Part shown: in pieces, positions 1-11,696 of the stretch | Numbering within the stretch: position 1 is the stretch's first letter | How the letters are laid out: each line of letters starts with the position of its first letter | NCBI RefSeq assembly: GCF_964355755.1 | Contig: NC_092671.1 | Span: 11,855,001 to 11,919,000 of the forward strand | Source of the DNA: Antedon mediterranea | Lineage: Eukaryota > Echinodermata > Crinoidea > Comatulida > Antedonidae | Direction of reading: 5' to 3' | Length of the DNA: 64,000 nt | Notes under the pieces: model-generated | What the model saw: the letters and a program-made list of their open reading frames with translations, nothing else | The model's database searches: none | Told to the model about the DNA's origin: nothing | Translations under genes and position numbers: made by a program

Positions 1-162
1 GTGTCTATTTATTCGTTTCTGTAAACGACAATGTATTGTAGTCCTGTGGTACGTACATTTAGTGAAATCGCCAGTTTTGTTACGCTGAAATTACTGTGTA
101 TTCGAGAACCATCTGTGGACACGACCGAGGTGGTACGCGAGCGAAGCGAGCGTACCATCTAG
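1..162 (+). mobile_element. Helitron-like element, 3' end (copy 5, cut by window start)
   Basis: This is the 3' end of the same family as the complete copy at 46752-48132. It ends with a long GC-rich hairpin, GGTACGCGAGCG paired with CGAGCGTACC, followed by AT, then CTAG and a flanking T. That is the canonical Helitron 3' terminus: a hairpin about ten bases before CTRR, inserted 5' of a T. No Rep/helicase coding is visible, so it would be non-autonomous. Confidence 0.7.
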
Positions 163-789
163 TATATATAATATACATTACATTAATGCATAAATTACAA
201 ATGCACATTGGCCTACCTGTTGTGTCAATGAAAGTGACAAAAAGTACTGCTAAAAATAGGACAACGTGAATGTTTTCCATTTTCAGTATCCCGGCTTCTT
301 CAATATTACTCTTCTAATAGTTTGCTTGCTAGACAAAAATTGCAGTTGAGAGTCTCAGCGAAGCACATCCGACAAATGCCAAATCGTTATGAAGACATCG
401 AAAACAGGCTGTAATATTTTATCGGCCTACTGACTGAGGGGCTGACTATTAATAAAACACCAGGAGAGTTTCTCTTCCATTCGATTGGTTAATTTCATAC
501 CACGTGCTGTTGAGTATTTTATTTACTTGGATATACATCTTTAAGTCGGTGGAACACTTAAAATATATCCTTCAAAATAACAAATACAAAATAAAAATGG
601 GAAAAATAATTATGGCGAAAATCAAGATAAACAATACAGTAATAAAATGAATCAAACCATTAACCCACCCCATCCCCCATTTACAATTTAGTTAATACAG
701 AAATATAGAAATCATTACAAAATCTGCTCGATTTAAACTATACAAAAAGAATTGTTCAATCACAAGTAATGGTGAAGAGGAACAAGATA
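163..789. other. Non-coding stretch in A1
   Basis: AT-rich sequence with no coding evidence on either strand; the short open frames have no recognisable motif. It is repeated at 48133-48759. Confidence 0.6.
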
Positions 790-994
790 GACAAACATAA
801 AATAAAATCAGATAAAATTATATTGAAATTCAATTCAAATTCAAATTTATTCACCTCCCTTATGGGAACATAGTAAAACAGCAAATTGTACAATTTTAAA
901 AATCACATTTGATTTAAATTTCACACGGTCCAACAAAAAGAAAATCAAAAGGTTTTAAAAAATTAAATAAAGTATCAACATCATTGTGAACAAT
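790..994 (-). mobile_element. LINE-type 3' tail relic
   Basis: Read on the minus strand, a phrase meaning 'cataagggaggtgaataaa' is followed by iterated TTTGAAT/TTGAATT units at about 811-840. A 3' end closing in short microsatellite units rather than poly(A) is typical of CR1/L2/Jockey-group non-LTR elements (established knowledge). No coding remains. The same tail is at 48760-48964. Family assignment is inference. Confidence 0.4.
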
Positions 995-1563
995 GGCAGA
1001 CTTCAAACTATCACAAATACCATGATCCACAGATTTACACATTTATAAAAGATTATGACAGTGTGCATTATTAAAAACAATATTACAAACAGAAAAATCG
1101 TTGCTTTGTATATTACGTGATTTTTTTAAACTTTATTTATTCATGAGACTGATGTATATTATATAGCACAGTCCGTTCAATCAACATTGATTGTTTTTAC
1201 AGAAGTTGGTGATATTAAAAAATAGTGATAATTAATAAACATTATATAAATACAAAAAAAAAAGGAAAGAAACATTGCAGCAGAATCACGTCCTTCAGAC
1301 ACCTACTCTATTTAGGGGACACCATACTGGTGCCTACCGCGTAAACGGGACCCTCATCCTCTTTTATAGGGATTTTACATACAAAAATAACTTCACTTTT
1401 ATTTTAAAATAATAAGCTATGCATATATTAAACACTTTATAAATAGCCATACAACATTCGTATTTATTTTGATCAGATAAAGGTGACCAATTAATTGGTC
1501 TTAAGGCATCATTACTACGTGTGTCCCATGTTAGACAACACAATTCGAGATGTCAGTTACTAC
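995..1563. other. Non-coding stretch
   Basis: AT-rich DNA unique to the first copy of the A-B interval. No open frame with recognisable content. An A-rich run lies near 1250-1265. Confidence 0.5.
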
Positions 1564-1617
1564 TACCGTAAAACCTTGAAAAGAAGCCCATGGGCTTCTT
1601 TTCGAGGTTTTACGGTA
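1564..1617. repeat. 54-bp near-perfect palindrome
   Basis: Two 27-base arms meet at a central CATG. The left arm starts TACCGTAAAACCTTG and the right arm ends CGAGGTTTTACGGTA. By eye there is a single mismatched position, T in one arm against C in the other, and no spacer. It could extrude as a cruciform, or it may be two fused transposon ends. Confidence 0.9.
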
Positions 1618-1911
1618 TTTCCCCAAATAATATTACAGTAACTCAAGTGAGGTACTACATTACAGTTTGCAATATTTCTTTTTATTTTTTTATTTTTGTG
1701 GATAATAATATTTACATCGTCTGAGCATACCCACCCAGTCCTTTTAGAGCTTTACCGCGAATTATTCAATTTGATTTCTCCATGATAAATTTTCGATAAA
1801 TATATATTTTAATGATGAATTGTATAATTTATATTTATTGATCTACATCTGTAAGTCAAATAAGAAACATATAAAAAAGAAATATAAAAAGAAATATATG
1901 TATATTATATA
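1618..1911. other. Non-coding stretch
   Basis: Very AT-rich sequence with poly(T) near 1678-1697. No gene seen. Confidence 0.5.
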
Positions 1912-1985
1912 TTATTTAATTAATTTTCAGAATTTCACCCGGGCGGTTCAAAAGTAATGTTTGGCGCCTGTGGTGTTATATACTG
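1912..1985 (+). mobile_element. SINE tail fragment
   Basis: The segment containing TTTCAGAATTTCACCCGGG, then CGGTTC, then AATGTTTGGCGCCTG, aligns with the 3' body of the two SINE copies at 29439-29600 and 29771-29965 (TTTCAGTATATCACCGGGCGG and following bases). The tRNA-like head is missing, so this is a 5'-truncated, more diverged copy. Confidence 0.6.
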
Positions 1986-2397
1986 TAAATGCAAACTTCT
2001 AAGTTTCCTACTAATAATTAAACATTTTATTTCTAATACTATGATTAAACGTATCAGTACCACGTTGTTTAATCCACTTGAATCAACACATTCTGTAAAT
2101 CCTTTGTAGTTTATTGAATGTTCATTCAAAATCCAGTTTAAATACTTCATACTATTATACTATAGTATGACGACCTCTTTCTATTCGTCCAATAGCAGCA
2201 ACAAAAGCCACAGCAATCATAAAGCAGATTGATTTGTACACATGCGCAACCGGTCGTAATGTATTGTTTTGTACTTAATGAATGAACATAAATGGGACAA
2301 GGTGAATAAACTGGAATCTAACTACTATTACACGTGATTAGTTTTAATTACTTAAAAAATAAAATGTGTGCTATACAACACTTATGACAGTGCTAAA
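1986..2397. other. Non-coding stretch
   Basis: No coding or repeat structure that I can support before the LINE relic that starts near 2398. Confidence 0.5.
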
Positions 2398-4479
2398 TAA
2401 GACAGTTGAAGAAGTCCCGAAGAAAACAAGAAACCAAAATGCTCATCCCTAGGATGGTGATGAAAGACTACAACAGCTTATAAAAGAAAGAAAGAATATT
2501 AACAAAAGCACAGTTACCTACAAAGAAGAGGAGATCAAGGCTATGCAGAAAGCAATTAAGATAAGGGTGAAGGAACTACGGAATGAATATTTGTATGAAG
2601 AAGCAAGCAAGTTAAATGAAGCCCACCAAAATAGAAAAATATTTGATTTATGGAGAAAAGCTAAGGAGCACGGTGATGTTATAAGAAAAGCACCAAAGCC
2701 TATAAAATGTCCTGGATTACGTGAACACTTTAAAGATCACTTTAATCCAGACCAATCTAGCCTTAAAATCCCAGATGAAATTAGCACACCTCCAGAATAT
2801 ATTATCAACCTGAGACAACCAGAATTTGAGATAGACAATGAACCTCCGTCCAAGAAAGAAATTATTGATGCAATCGGACATCTAAAAGGTCGCAAAGCTA
2901 CCCTAGATGTCGCTTCTGAAATGTTGCAAGTCGCCACAGAGAACCCAGTATTCGTCGACCATGTACATAGACTGTTTGAGGAAATTTGGAGAACGAAAGA
3001 AGTACCAAGTGATTGGGGACTGTCCAAATTAACAACCATTTGGAAAAAAAAGGCAGTCCACTTGATCCATCAATGTATAGAGGAATATCGATTGGGTCTA
3101 CATTTTCAAAGATACTTATGGTTATCATTCTTTCACGTTTTTCCATCTTTTATGAAAGTCAACTTCTACGCACACAGTTTGGATTCAGGTCCAACAGAGG
3201 TTGCAATGATGCTATATATGTAATCAAGCAGATCCAGGAAATTGCGTATCGCTCAAATCGCAAACTCTATACATGCTTCATTGATTTAACAGCAGCATTC
3301 GACCATGTGAATCGTAATCTTCTTTTCCTAAGCGTTCGTAATAGGTTTCACTTAAACCAGTCTACTACTATGATTGACATTATACAATCACTGTACAGCT
3401 CAACGAAAGCATACCTTGCTGAAGACGATCCGAGTGATGATAAGTTCGAAACATCTTCTGGGGTGCGACAGGGTGGTATTGAGAGTACCAGCATGTTTAA
3501 CCAATATTTTGATTACGTTATTAGAGTGTTCAAACAACGCTGTAAAGATGCTAGTTTGGATGGCCTAATGATACAATACCTAATTCCTATTGAAGCTACA
3601 AATCGTGCTCAAAGATGTAAAGCACCATCAAGGGGCATCTATGACGACTTTGAAAGTGGCTATGCTGACGACTTTGCTGTAAGCTCCTGGTCACAAGAAG
3701 AACTGCAAACCATTGTGAACATCTTGAATAAAGTTTGTCTGGAATTTGGTCTAAGAATTAGTGCCCCCAAAACAGAAACCATTATATGGAACTGGAAAGA
3801 GGAAGTTGAAGAATACCCAAGATGCATCATACAAATTGGCGGCGTACACATTAACAACGTAACACACTTTAGATACCTTGGTGTATGGGCTACCTACAAT
3901 GATGGTCATATTGGAGATCAAGAAGTAAAATACAGAATCAATTCAGCCAAAGGAGCATTTGCAGAGAATAGGGCATTGCTTACCAACAGAACGATCCACC
4001 TACAAACAAGAATGATGTTTCTTAATGGTCTAGTTAGGAGTAGACTCACCTATGGTTGCCATGCTTGGAGGGCAACAGGAAGTGAAATGTCCAAACTTAG
4101 CACAACATACAAAACCTTCCTAAGAAGAATGCTAGTGAATGGCTTTCAAAGAGTCTGCCCACCAAACCATGTAGACATATCCTCAGATGAAGAAACAGAT
4201 GAAAACTATATAGACTGGCGTTACGTAATTGATAATGACGATCTCTACAAAATTACTGGCTGTCAACCGCTAGAAGAATATGTCTACAAGCAACAATTCA
4301 ACTGGATCGGACATGTAATTAGAAAAGAAAATGAAGATCCTACAAAAATTCTTACTTTTCACACAACACAAAGTAAACGAAGAGGTCGGAAGATACCATC
4401 AGTACTTGATAGAGTTGTACAACAAAGTCAACTTACTAGATGCAACTTCATTAGAGCCTGCTTCAACAGAAATTTATAA
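2398..4479 (+). pseudogene. Non-LTR retrotransposon reverse transcriptase, 5'-truncated, one frameshift
   Basis: The reverse transcriptase and C-terminal part of a LINE ORF2-type protein, which would copy element RNA at a nicked target. In-frame similarity begins near 2398, interrupted by an early stop, with a basic linker then the RT. The frame changes once at an A8 run (3044-3051): the upstream frame ends TTIWKKK and the downstream frame resumes GSPLDPSMYRGIS. RT motifs follow: FIDLTAAFD (motif A), SGVRQGGIESTSMFN (motif B) and GYADDFAV (motif C, both catalytic Asp present). The C-terminal stretch NWIGHVIRK then RRGRK is the usual tail of such ORFs. No endonuclease domain remains. The clade is uncertain. 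The frameshift is in a homopolymer, so it could be a sequencing error. Confidence 0.85.
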
Positions 4480-4712
4480 TTCCCAGCAATGTTTTAACTG
4501 TATATATGAAGTTGTTTTGTGACTGTGTAATTTGGTAGTAGTCACTCTCATACTGTAGGCCTACATTTAAAAGTAACACATCCAAATGCCAACTTCAAGT
4601 CAATGGCTACCAGATGTCTCTGTGAGACGGTTATTTGAACCAGTACCAGTACCAGTATAACAACAATTTACTTACTAACGACATCTAAGGATTATCACGG
4701 AATATAATTTAT
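4480..4712. other. Non-coding stretch after LINE
   Basis: Short region between the LINE stop and the start of block B. No poly(A) or microsatellite tail is evident, so the LINE 3' boundary is not defined. It contains a small ACCAGT repeat near 4639-4657. Confidence 0.5.
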
Positions 4713-5122
4713 ATATGATTTTTTACTGTAAACAATTTAACGTATCGTTGCCAACTGCGTCCGCACTATTTAGATAATTCATCTATCTTTTTAAACCACC
4801 AGTCAGCCTACCAAAATGCTAATTACAAATTAGCATAACACAGCAAGTGCTATGTTTATGTCTTCCTTATATTGCCACTCATTTTGTTTCGATCATAATG
4901 ACGTGAGAGGTTGAACTGTGATGCTAGGAATTTGTGCAGTAACAATTATAAATTAGATTTAAACGAGTTAGACGAGTTATATCCGCACAATAAAGCCTGT
5001 ATTACGTATGCTAATTACAATTTAGCATAATAGAGCAAGTGCTCGACATGCCAGTCGTAATGTGCAATCTTCACTTTTATAACGATGCATGTCATCCCCG
5101 ATGCTATATTGCTATTCTTTTT

Positions 5123-5209
5123 AGTCGCGTGCAACGCGATTCTACAGCTCACTTTGTCGGTCGGTTGGTCGGTTGGTTAGTCGGTAAACACTAACTTGAG
5201 CACGCGACT
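5123..5209. mobile_element. Tiny TIR element (87 bp)
   Basis: Bounded by AGTCGCGTGC and its exact complement GCACGCGACT. Just inside the left end is a hairpin, GTCGCGTGCAACGCGA(T/C), followed by iterated GGTCGGT units. A third copy at 35572-35650 lacks the right terminal repeat, and B2 carries it at about 51121-51207. Too small to encode anything. A miniature inverted-repeat element is the simplest reading. Confidence 0.5.
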
Positions 5210-5269
5210 GCAGCCATGTATATGGCCTTGTTTTGTTTCGTTCGTAGTCAATGGGTCTTCAGAAACGAG

Positions 5270-5505
5270 AGAGTAAATCGTTGATATTACAATTTCTGAA
5301 TAAATATGTGATGACATCACAAATTAAAGTTGGCATGCAATAGAACGATATTTAACTACGACAAAGTAAATATAAATATTTGGTGATATAAAAAAAAGAA
5401 AGAGTAAAGCATTGATATTACAACTTCTGAATAAATATGTGATGAAATCACAAATTAAAGTTGGCATGCAATAGAACGATATTTAACTAAGACAATGTAA
5501 AAGTG
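5270..5505. repeat. Tandem duplication, about 131-bp unit, two copies
   Basis: The unit beginning AGAGTAAATCGTTGATATT recurs 131 bases later as AGAGTAAAGCATTGATATT and continues in parallel through GGCATGCAATAGAACGAT. The same pair exists in B2 at about 51268-51503. No gene is seen in 5210-5934. Confidence 0.85.
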
Positions 5506-5934
5506 CTCAGAGTATGTTATTTTAATTTAACAAGTGACAAACCTTCTTGATTCTTGATATTCACATACATAATTATATTGTGGCCTATAAACAGGCTATT
5601 ACAATTAATGTTACAAAATTATACACAAATGTCAACCTATCTATTGATAAATGTACAAGATAATTATTTACCTGTTCTTACAATTTCAATATATTGTTAT
5701 TAATGTAAACATCCTCTTCTGTTAGCTGTACTGCGCGTGTGCGTAAGAAATAAATAATACTAAATATAGCCTTTTAATAAACGTAGAAAATAAATTAACT
5801 TTATATAGGTATAATCAATAGTTTGTGACATTATGTCAAAATCAAACAATAAAGTAGATGCATGCATGTACCTGCCAACTCTCACGCATAGAGCATGAAT
5901 ATTTTAATAATGTTATATATAGGCCTATATATAA

Positions 5935-8548
5935 ATATAAACAAATGGAAATGATAAAATGTAATACAAGAAGAACATCAATGTTGTATTCTGGTAAACT
6001 AAATAAAACAATTAAAAAAGACGTGGATCGATTAAACAATGAAATCAAAACCTTAGAAGAGCAATATTGCGTAAACAGTATGAAAAAATAACCGAAATGA
6101 TCCAAATTAAAAGAAACGAACTAGAATCAATCTATGACATTAGAACACGTGGCTCACTGATTTGATCCAAAGCCCGTTGGATAGAAGAAGGAGAAAAAAG
6201 CACGAAATATTTTCTTAATTTAGAGAGGAGGAATTATAATAAAAAGCATATAACTAAACTTACAACAGATAATGGAGACATAAGTAACCCCGACGATATA
6301 ATAAATGAAGAAAAACGATTCTATGAATCATTATATAGTTTTAAGGCGAAATAACAATGTCAACCCTGCTGATATTTTTGACACGATACACATAGATAAA
6401 ATCAATAAAGATGATGAATTTATATGTGACCAGCCCCTTAGAGATACTGAATGTTTAGAAGCATTAAAAACGATGGATAACAATAAAACCCCTGGGACAG
6501 ATGGTTTTCCTGCCGAGTTTTATAAACTATTTTGGTATGATATAAAAGATACGCTAATTAACGCTTACCATTATTTTTTCCAATCCGGGTTTTTAAGTAT
6601 CTCCCAGAAACGAGGGGTGATATCACTTATACCGAAAAAAGATAAATCTCCGCTATTATTGAAAAACTGGCGTCCTATCTCGCTTTTAAATGTAGATTAT
6701 AAAATCGTAGCAAAAGCCATTGCGACTCGTTTAAAAAGTGTGCTGCCATCAGTAATTAATCCTGATCAAACGGGCTTTCTTAAAGGCAGATATATTGGGG
6801 AAAACATGAGATTAGTCTATGATGTAATAGAATATGCAGAAATGCATAACAAGCCAAACTTACTGTTTTTTGTAGATTTCGAAAAGGCTTTCGATAAGGT
6901 GAAATGGGACTTCCTTGATATGTCTCTTAAGAGATTTGGTTTTGGTAAAAATATGATAAATTGGATAAATATATTATATAAAGACATTGTTAGTTGTGTT
7001 ATAAATAACGGGATAACCTCAACATTCTTTAATTTAAAACGAGGCCTACGTCAAGGATGTCCTTTATCCCCATATCTTTTTATAATTTGTGCAGAAACAC
7101 TAGGTAACATGGTACGTCAATCAGACACATTTAAAGGTATAGAGTACAATAATGTAGACATAAGAATTAGTCAATTTGCAAATGACACTGTGTTTTTTCT
7201 CAAGGACCAAAACTCAATTAAACCAATTATAGACATACTTGATGAATTTTCTATATATTCTGGACTCAGAATTAATTATGAAAAAAGTAACATTATGAGA
7301 ATAGGATCGTTAAGAAACTGCGACTATAAAACGCCATCTGAGAAAAGTATTTCATAGACCAAAGGCCGAGTAAAATACTTGGGTGTTAATATTTCTTGTA
7401 ATTTTATTGATATTTTCAGATAAAGCTAAGGATGCTGAACAATTATTAAATATTTGGAAACAACGCTCGCTTACTTTATTTGGAAAAGCAACTATTATTA
7501 AGTCACGGTTTCTCCCGATATTCACGTATGTTTTCTCAAATTTACCTGACCCACCCGATTGTTTCCTTCAAGATATTCAAAGTAAAATATTTAAATTTAT
7601 ATGGAACGGAAAACCCGATAAAGTCAAAAGAAAAGTCATCCTTAACCATTTTGACGAAGGAGGGTTAAACATTCCCCATATTAAGAGTTACTGTACATCT
7701 CTCAAATCATGTTGGGTGAAAAGATATCTTGATGGAAATCAATCCAAGTGGAAAGTGTTTTTAAAAAGTAAGATTAAAGAGGTTGGAGGAAATATTGTTT
7801 TCGAAACCAACTTTTCTAAATCTTCAAAAATATTAAAACAATTTGAAAGGTTCCATAAAGATATACTCTCTGCGTGGAGTGAATACAATTTTGTAGAACC
7901 GTATACGATAGAGGACATCTTAAATCAATCTTTATGGAACAACTCATGTTTTGATAAAAGAGAATTTAAAGTTGAAAAAAATTGGTTGGTTAAAAATGTA
8001 AACTATGTAAAAGATATCGTGAACAAAGAAGGGAAAATATTAGAACTAGACGAATTTAACCATAAATATAATTTTAAACCAAACTTCTTATTATATCACC
8101 AGATTGTAAATTCAATTCTAAAGCTCTGGAAACAGAAATTAATTGAACAAGGTGTAGACACAACTAATGAAGTTGAATCTAAATTACAGACATTTATTTC
8201 TTTGAAAACGAGAAATTGTCATTATATCTATAAACACATTATATTAAAAAATGTTGAAGAGCCAATTGGAATTGAATCCAAATGGGAAAAGGAGTTTGAC
8301 AACAAACTTGATTGGAAAAACCTTTTCTCAAATTGACACGACTGTACAAATGACACCAAGCTCAAAAACGTTCAATTTAAATTTATTCATCGTATAATTT
8401 ATACAAATACAATGCTCTTTAAGATGTCAAAGGTCGATTCACCAATGTGTAGTTTTTGCAAGGAAAGGCAGGAAACACTGCTACATATGTTCTTTGAATG
8501 TGATCTAGTAAAGAAAATATGGGAAAATGTAAAACAATATATGTAGGC
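5935..8548 (+). pseudogene. L1/Tx1-like LINE reverse transcriptase relic (B1)
   Basis: A decayed ORF2-type reverse transcriptase. In order: a linker ending ARWIEEGEKSTKYFLNLE (about 6170-6225), the palm (NKTPGTDGFPAEFYK; RPISLLNVDYKIVAKAIA; FVDFEKAFDKV as motif A; GLRQGCPLSPYLF as motif B), the thumb region (about 7420-8335), and a Cys-rich RVT-type zinc segment, MCSFC then ETLLHMFFEC, near 8440-8500. The catalytic AD-D box reads FANDT: the first Asp is Asn (codon 7181-7183). Other lesions are a stop before SKARW, frameshifts near 6345 and 7400-7420, a TAG at 7355-7357 and a stop at 8334-8336. The endonuclease is absent. The motifs match the L1/Tx1 group; exact clade is inferred. Confidence 0.9.
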
Positions 8549-9786
8549 CTATCGAAATATCAACAATAACTTAATTATCACCAAAGAAAGTATATGTTTG
8601 TAACCTTGACGTCACGTGCGGTTCTGGGAGTCAAAACGAATTAAACGCGTTCACAAAGGTATAGATATAAATAATGTTTATTCAACACGGCAATGAAACG
8701 AACGATTTGACAAATTGGTAAAACGATTGGTTGAATGGTCGAACAATTGGTTGAGCACACAATGGATAGATGTTGAACGAACACACAGCAGTGGAACGAA
8801 CGATAGATCGAACGGTTTAAACTGTAAATTAATGGATAATTAAAGCCGTCATTGTAATTAAATAATCAATTGGTATAACAATTGGAACATCTAAGCTAAA
8901 TAGCTCAACAATCATATTAAACTAGATTTATAGAAAATGATCGATTCATCATTACTGTATTACCATTACTTCAATTTAACAGTAGGCCTAGCCTAGGCCT
9001 AGATTATAGTATAATTGAGTCAGTAATTTGTAATTATCTAGTAGGCTACAGTTAAATGATACAAAAGATTATATTATCTAAATATAAAGCATCATAAACT
9101 TACATCTGTTTCTTCACCAGAACCTATAGATTACAGTACATATTTTTAACTATCAGTGTATTTATCTAGGCTATGAACTATCCCAAAGAACAACTCTGAG
9201 AAAATCTGCCCGTTACTATGGCAATCTGACCTTACTAGGAGAAAAGTCACCTCTTGCTCACCAAACATGAAATAGAGGGCGACATTATACTATTCAAAGT
9301 TAACAATGTTTTGGGTTTGGAAAAACACACAGTGATGCAAACATTCTAATTTTAATTACAAAGTGGTACATATTTAGTTGCAAAATCAAAGAACAATTAC
9401 TTAATTTTAATCACTTAGGGCCTAATGCACATTTACCAAAAATACAAGGCAACCATATTATTATTTACAAAATGATTTTTATAAAGTGTATTTTTGCGAT
9501 ACATTATTTTTTTTTTCTTTTAATTCATTACTCTCTTATTTTTGAGAGAGTATTATATCGTGTTTCTTATTTGTTTAATAGTTACGTTACCTTTATCTAT
9601 TAATTTTGTATTATGTAGGCCTATGTGTTGAAATGAAATAAAAAATAAATAAATAAAAAAAAAATTTATAAACAATTTATTACATTAACCTAAGCTTATT
9701 TTCATAAAAATTTGAAATTAACGTTTATCCATGGGAACAGGCGTAAGGGCACAAGGCACAACAATTGTCACAAGTGACTGAAAGAA
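8549..9786. other. Non-coding stretch, possible LINE 3' region
   Basis: No coding seen. Several AACGA(A/T) and TTGGT-rich motifs lie at 8680-8830. An A-rich tail with AAATAAATAAAT near 9635-9665 could be the 3' end of the preceding LINE. A short inverted repeat, CTCTCTTATTTTTGAGAGAG, lies at about 9531-9550. Confidence 0.45.
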
Positions 9787-9998
9787 AACTATAGTTGAGA
9801 ACAAGTGTTAAACGGGATCGTACATTTTTGTTGTATATTGTTAAGTTTATCCTATTCTTTATCACTGTGCTCAAGTATACCAAAATGACTATAGTTGAGA
9901 ACAGTGTTAAACGGGATCGTACATTAATTTTATTTGTTGTATATTGTTAAGTTTATCCTATTCTTTATCAATGTTCTCAAGTATACCAAAATGACTAT
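9787..9998. repeat. Tandem duplication, about 105-bp unit
   Basis: Two units, each starting ACTATAGTTGAGAACA and ending CAAGTATACCAAAATG, lie head to tail. A third, diverged copy of the middle (TTGAGAACAGTGTTAAACTA) lies inside the foldback element near 10888-10950. Repeated in B2 at about 55785-55996. Confidence 0.85.
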
Positions 9999-10086
9999 AG
10001 TTTGAGGAAATGGACGAACCCATTTGCTATGGCTTCTCTTAAATCTTAATAGGCCTACAGTAAATACATTCGATAGTCAAATTCTA

Positions 10087-11694
10087 TGGGCGGCCATTAG
10101 GGCCAAAATAGACAAACGTTGCCGTACGAACAATTCCGCTCCCGTAAGGCAAACTAATGGCGTTAAAGACATAATTCCTCGAGTGACAACAAATATTGCC
10201 GTACGGACACACACACACATTGCCATATGAACAAATTGCCGTATGGTTAAATTGGCGTAAGGACAAAAATTGGCGTAAGGACAAAAATTGCCGTAAAGGA
10301 CAAAATTGCCGTAAGGACAAAAATTGCCGTAAGGACAAAAATTGGCGTACAGTCTAACTAAATATAAACGTTGAGGGCAGCATAGTATTTTAAAACCACG
10401 TGACTGAAACCACTCTGTGTCCAGTCCTGCTGGGGATTAAAAACATAATCGATCATTGAAGGCCTGTGTCAAGCCATGTCTTACTTATGGTTTTTATGGT
10501 ATTAGAAAATAAATATTTGTGAGAAAACGGCGGATTGCTCCTGGGAGTCACTTTGGTGGGATTATACTAGGGTACCTCCTTAGTCGTCCAGTATAAGTTA
10601 GAGTAGGACCGCTGGTCCCGTTTTTACTCGGCATTTATCTTTTAAATCTGAGTGTAATAACTCAATTACGTTTTTTTTTATATATAGTGAAATTTGATAC
10701 TGTATTTGTGAGAAAACGGCGGATTGCTCCTGGGAGTCACTTTGGTGGGATTATACTAGGGTACCTCTTTAGTCGTCCAGTAAAAGTTAGAGTAAGACCA
10801 CTGGTCCTGTTTACTCAACCCTCATCTTTTAAATCTGAGTGTAACTCAATTACGATTTTTAATATTATAGTGAAATTTGATACTGTATTTGAGAACAGTG
10901 TTAAACTACATCGTACATTAATGTTATTTGTTATATTGTTAACTGTATTCTTTGTTCTTAATAATTGTACTAAATTATTAAGAAAGAAACAGTAGTAAGC
11001 ATAACATTTCCCCACTCCTACATTAGCATGGTAGGACATAATGTAATGGTCGCAGGTGGCTCAACTTTATTTATTACTGCAATGGGATGGACATGGTCCT
11101 ACTACCACCTTACCATCCAATAGGATTCCAGTAAATTTCCTTTAGGGCCTACTACCATGCCAATCAGAATTCAGTCCCCTTAAGTTAACAAGGAAATCAG
11201 CCTATCCGAATATACCAGTAGACTTCGTCGTACAGTCGTACTGTGGTAATAGTTGAGAATTCTCAATAGTCAATTTGGTATATTTTATATACCTGGCAGG
11301 ACTGGACACAGAGTGGTTTCAGTCACGTGGTTTTAAAATACTATCCTCAACGTTTATATTTATTTAAACTGTACGCCAATTTGTCCTTACGCCAATTTTT
11401 GTCCTTTCGGCAATTTTGTCCTTTCGGCAATTTTTGTCTTTACGGCAATTTTTGTCCTTACGCCAATTTGTGTCCTTACGCCAATTTTTGTCCTTACGCC
11501 AATTTAACCATACGGCAATTTGTTCATATGGCAATGTGTTTGTGTGTCCGTACGGCAATATTTGTTTGTCACTCGAGGAATTATGTCTTTAACGCCATTA
11601 GTTTGCCTTACGGGAGCGGAATTGTTCGTACGGCAACGTTTGTCTATTTTGGCCCTAATGGCCGGCCATATATTTTGGCCCTAATGGCCGCCCA
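10087..11694. mobile_element. Foldback element 2, arms with 18-bp tandem repeats (B1)
   Basis: Long inverted repeats: the left arm (10087-10430) runs from TGGGCGGCCATTAGGGCC to CCAGTCCTGC, and the right arm (11296-11694) runs from GCAGGACTGG to GGCCCTAATGGCCGCCCA. Inside each arm is an array of an 18-bp unit (AATTGGCGTAAGGACAAA, with GGCG/GCCG variants), roughly six units on the left and eight or nine on the right. The right end carries a doubled terminal segment (TATTTTGGCCCTAATGGCC twice). TA sits on each side, a possible 2-bp target duplication, although the palindrome extends into it. The core encodes nothing recognisable. Open frames across the arrays are by-products of a period divisible by three. 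Confidence 0.8.
10521..10893. repeat. Tandem duplication in core of foldback 2, about 189-bp unit
   Basis: GAGAAAACGGCGGATTGCTC begins at 10521 and again at 10710. The units stay aligned through GTCGTCCAGTA and ACTCAATTACG, with short indels. This explains why two similar open frames appear here; I see no reason to call them genes. Confidence 0.85.
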
Positions 11695-11696
11695 TA

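Larger units (their letters stand above)
1..994. repeat. Duplicated block A, copy 1 (A1)
   Basis: Nearly identical, base for base and with a constant offset of 47970, to 47971-48964. Only a few substitutions separate the copies. Identity stops sharply after the shared string ending CATTGTGAACAAT. The block contains the 3' end of a Helitron-like element (to 162), plain AT-rich sequence (163-789) in which I see no gene, and a LINE-type 3' tail (about 790-994). The left side is cut by the window edge. Confidence 0.95.

Noticed and set aside
5842-6105. 87-codon minus-strand membrane-like protein
   Set aside because: Antisense of the lysine/isoleucine-rich start of the L1/Tx1 relic.
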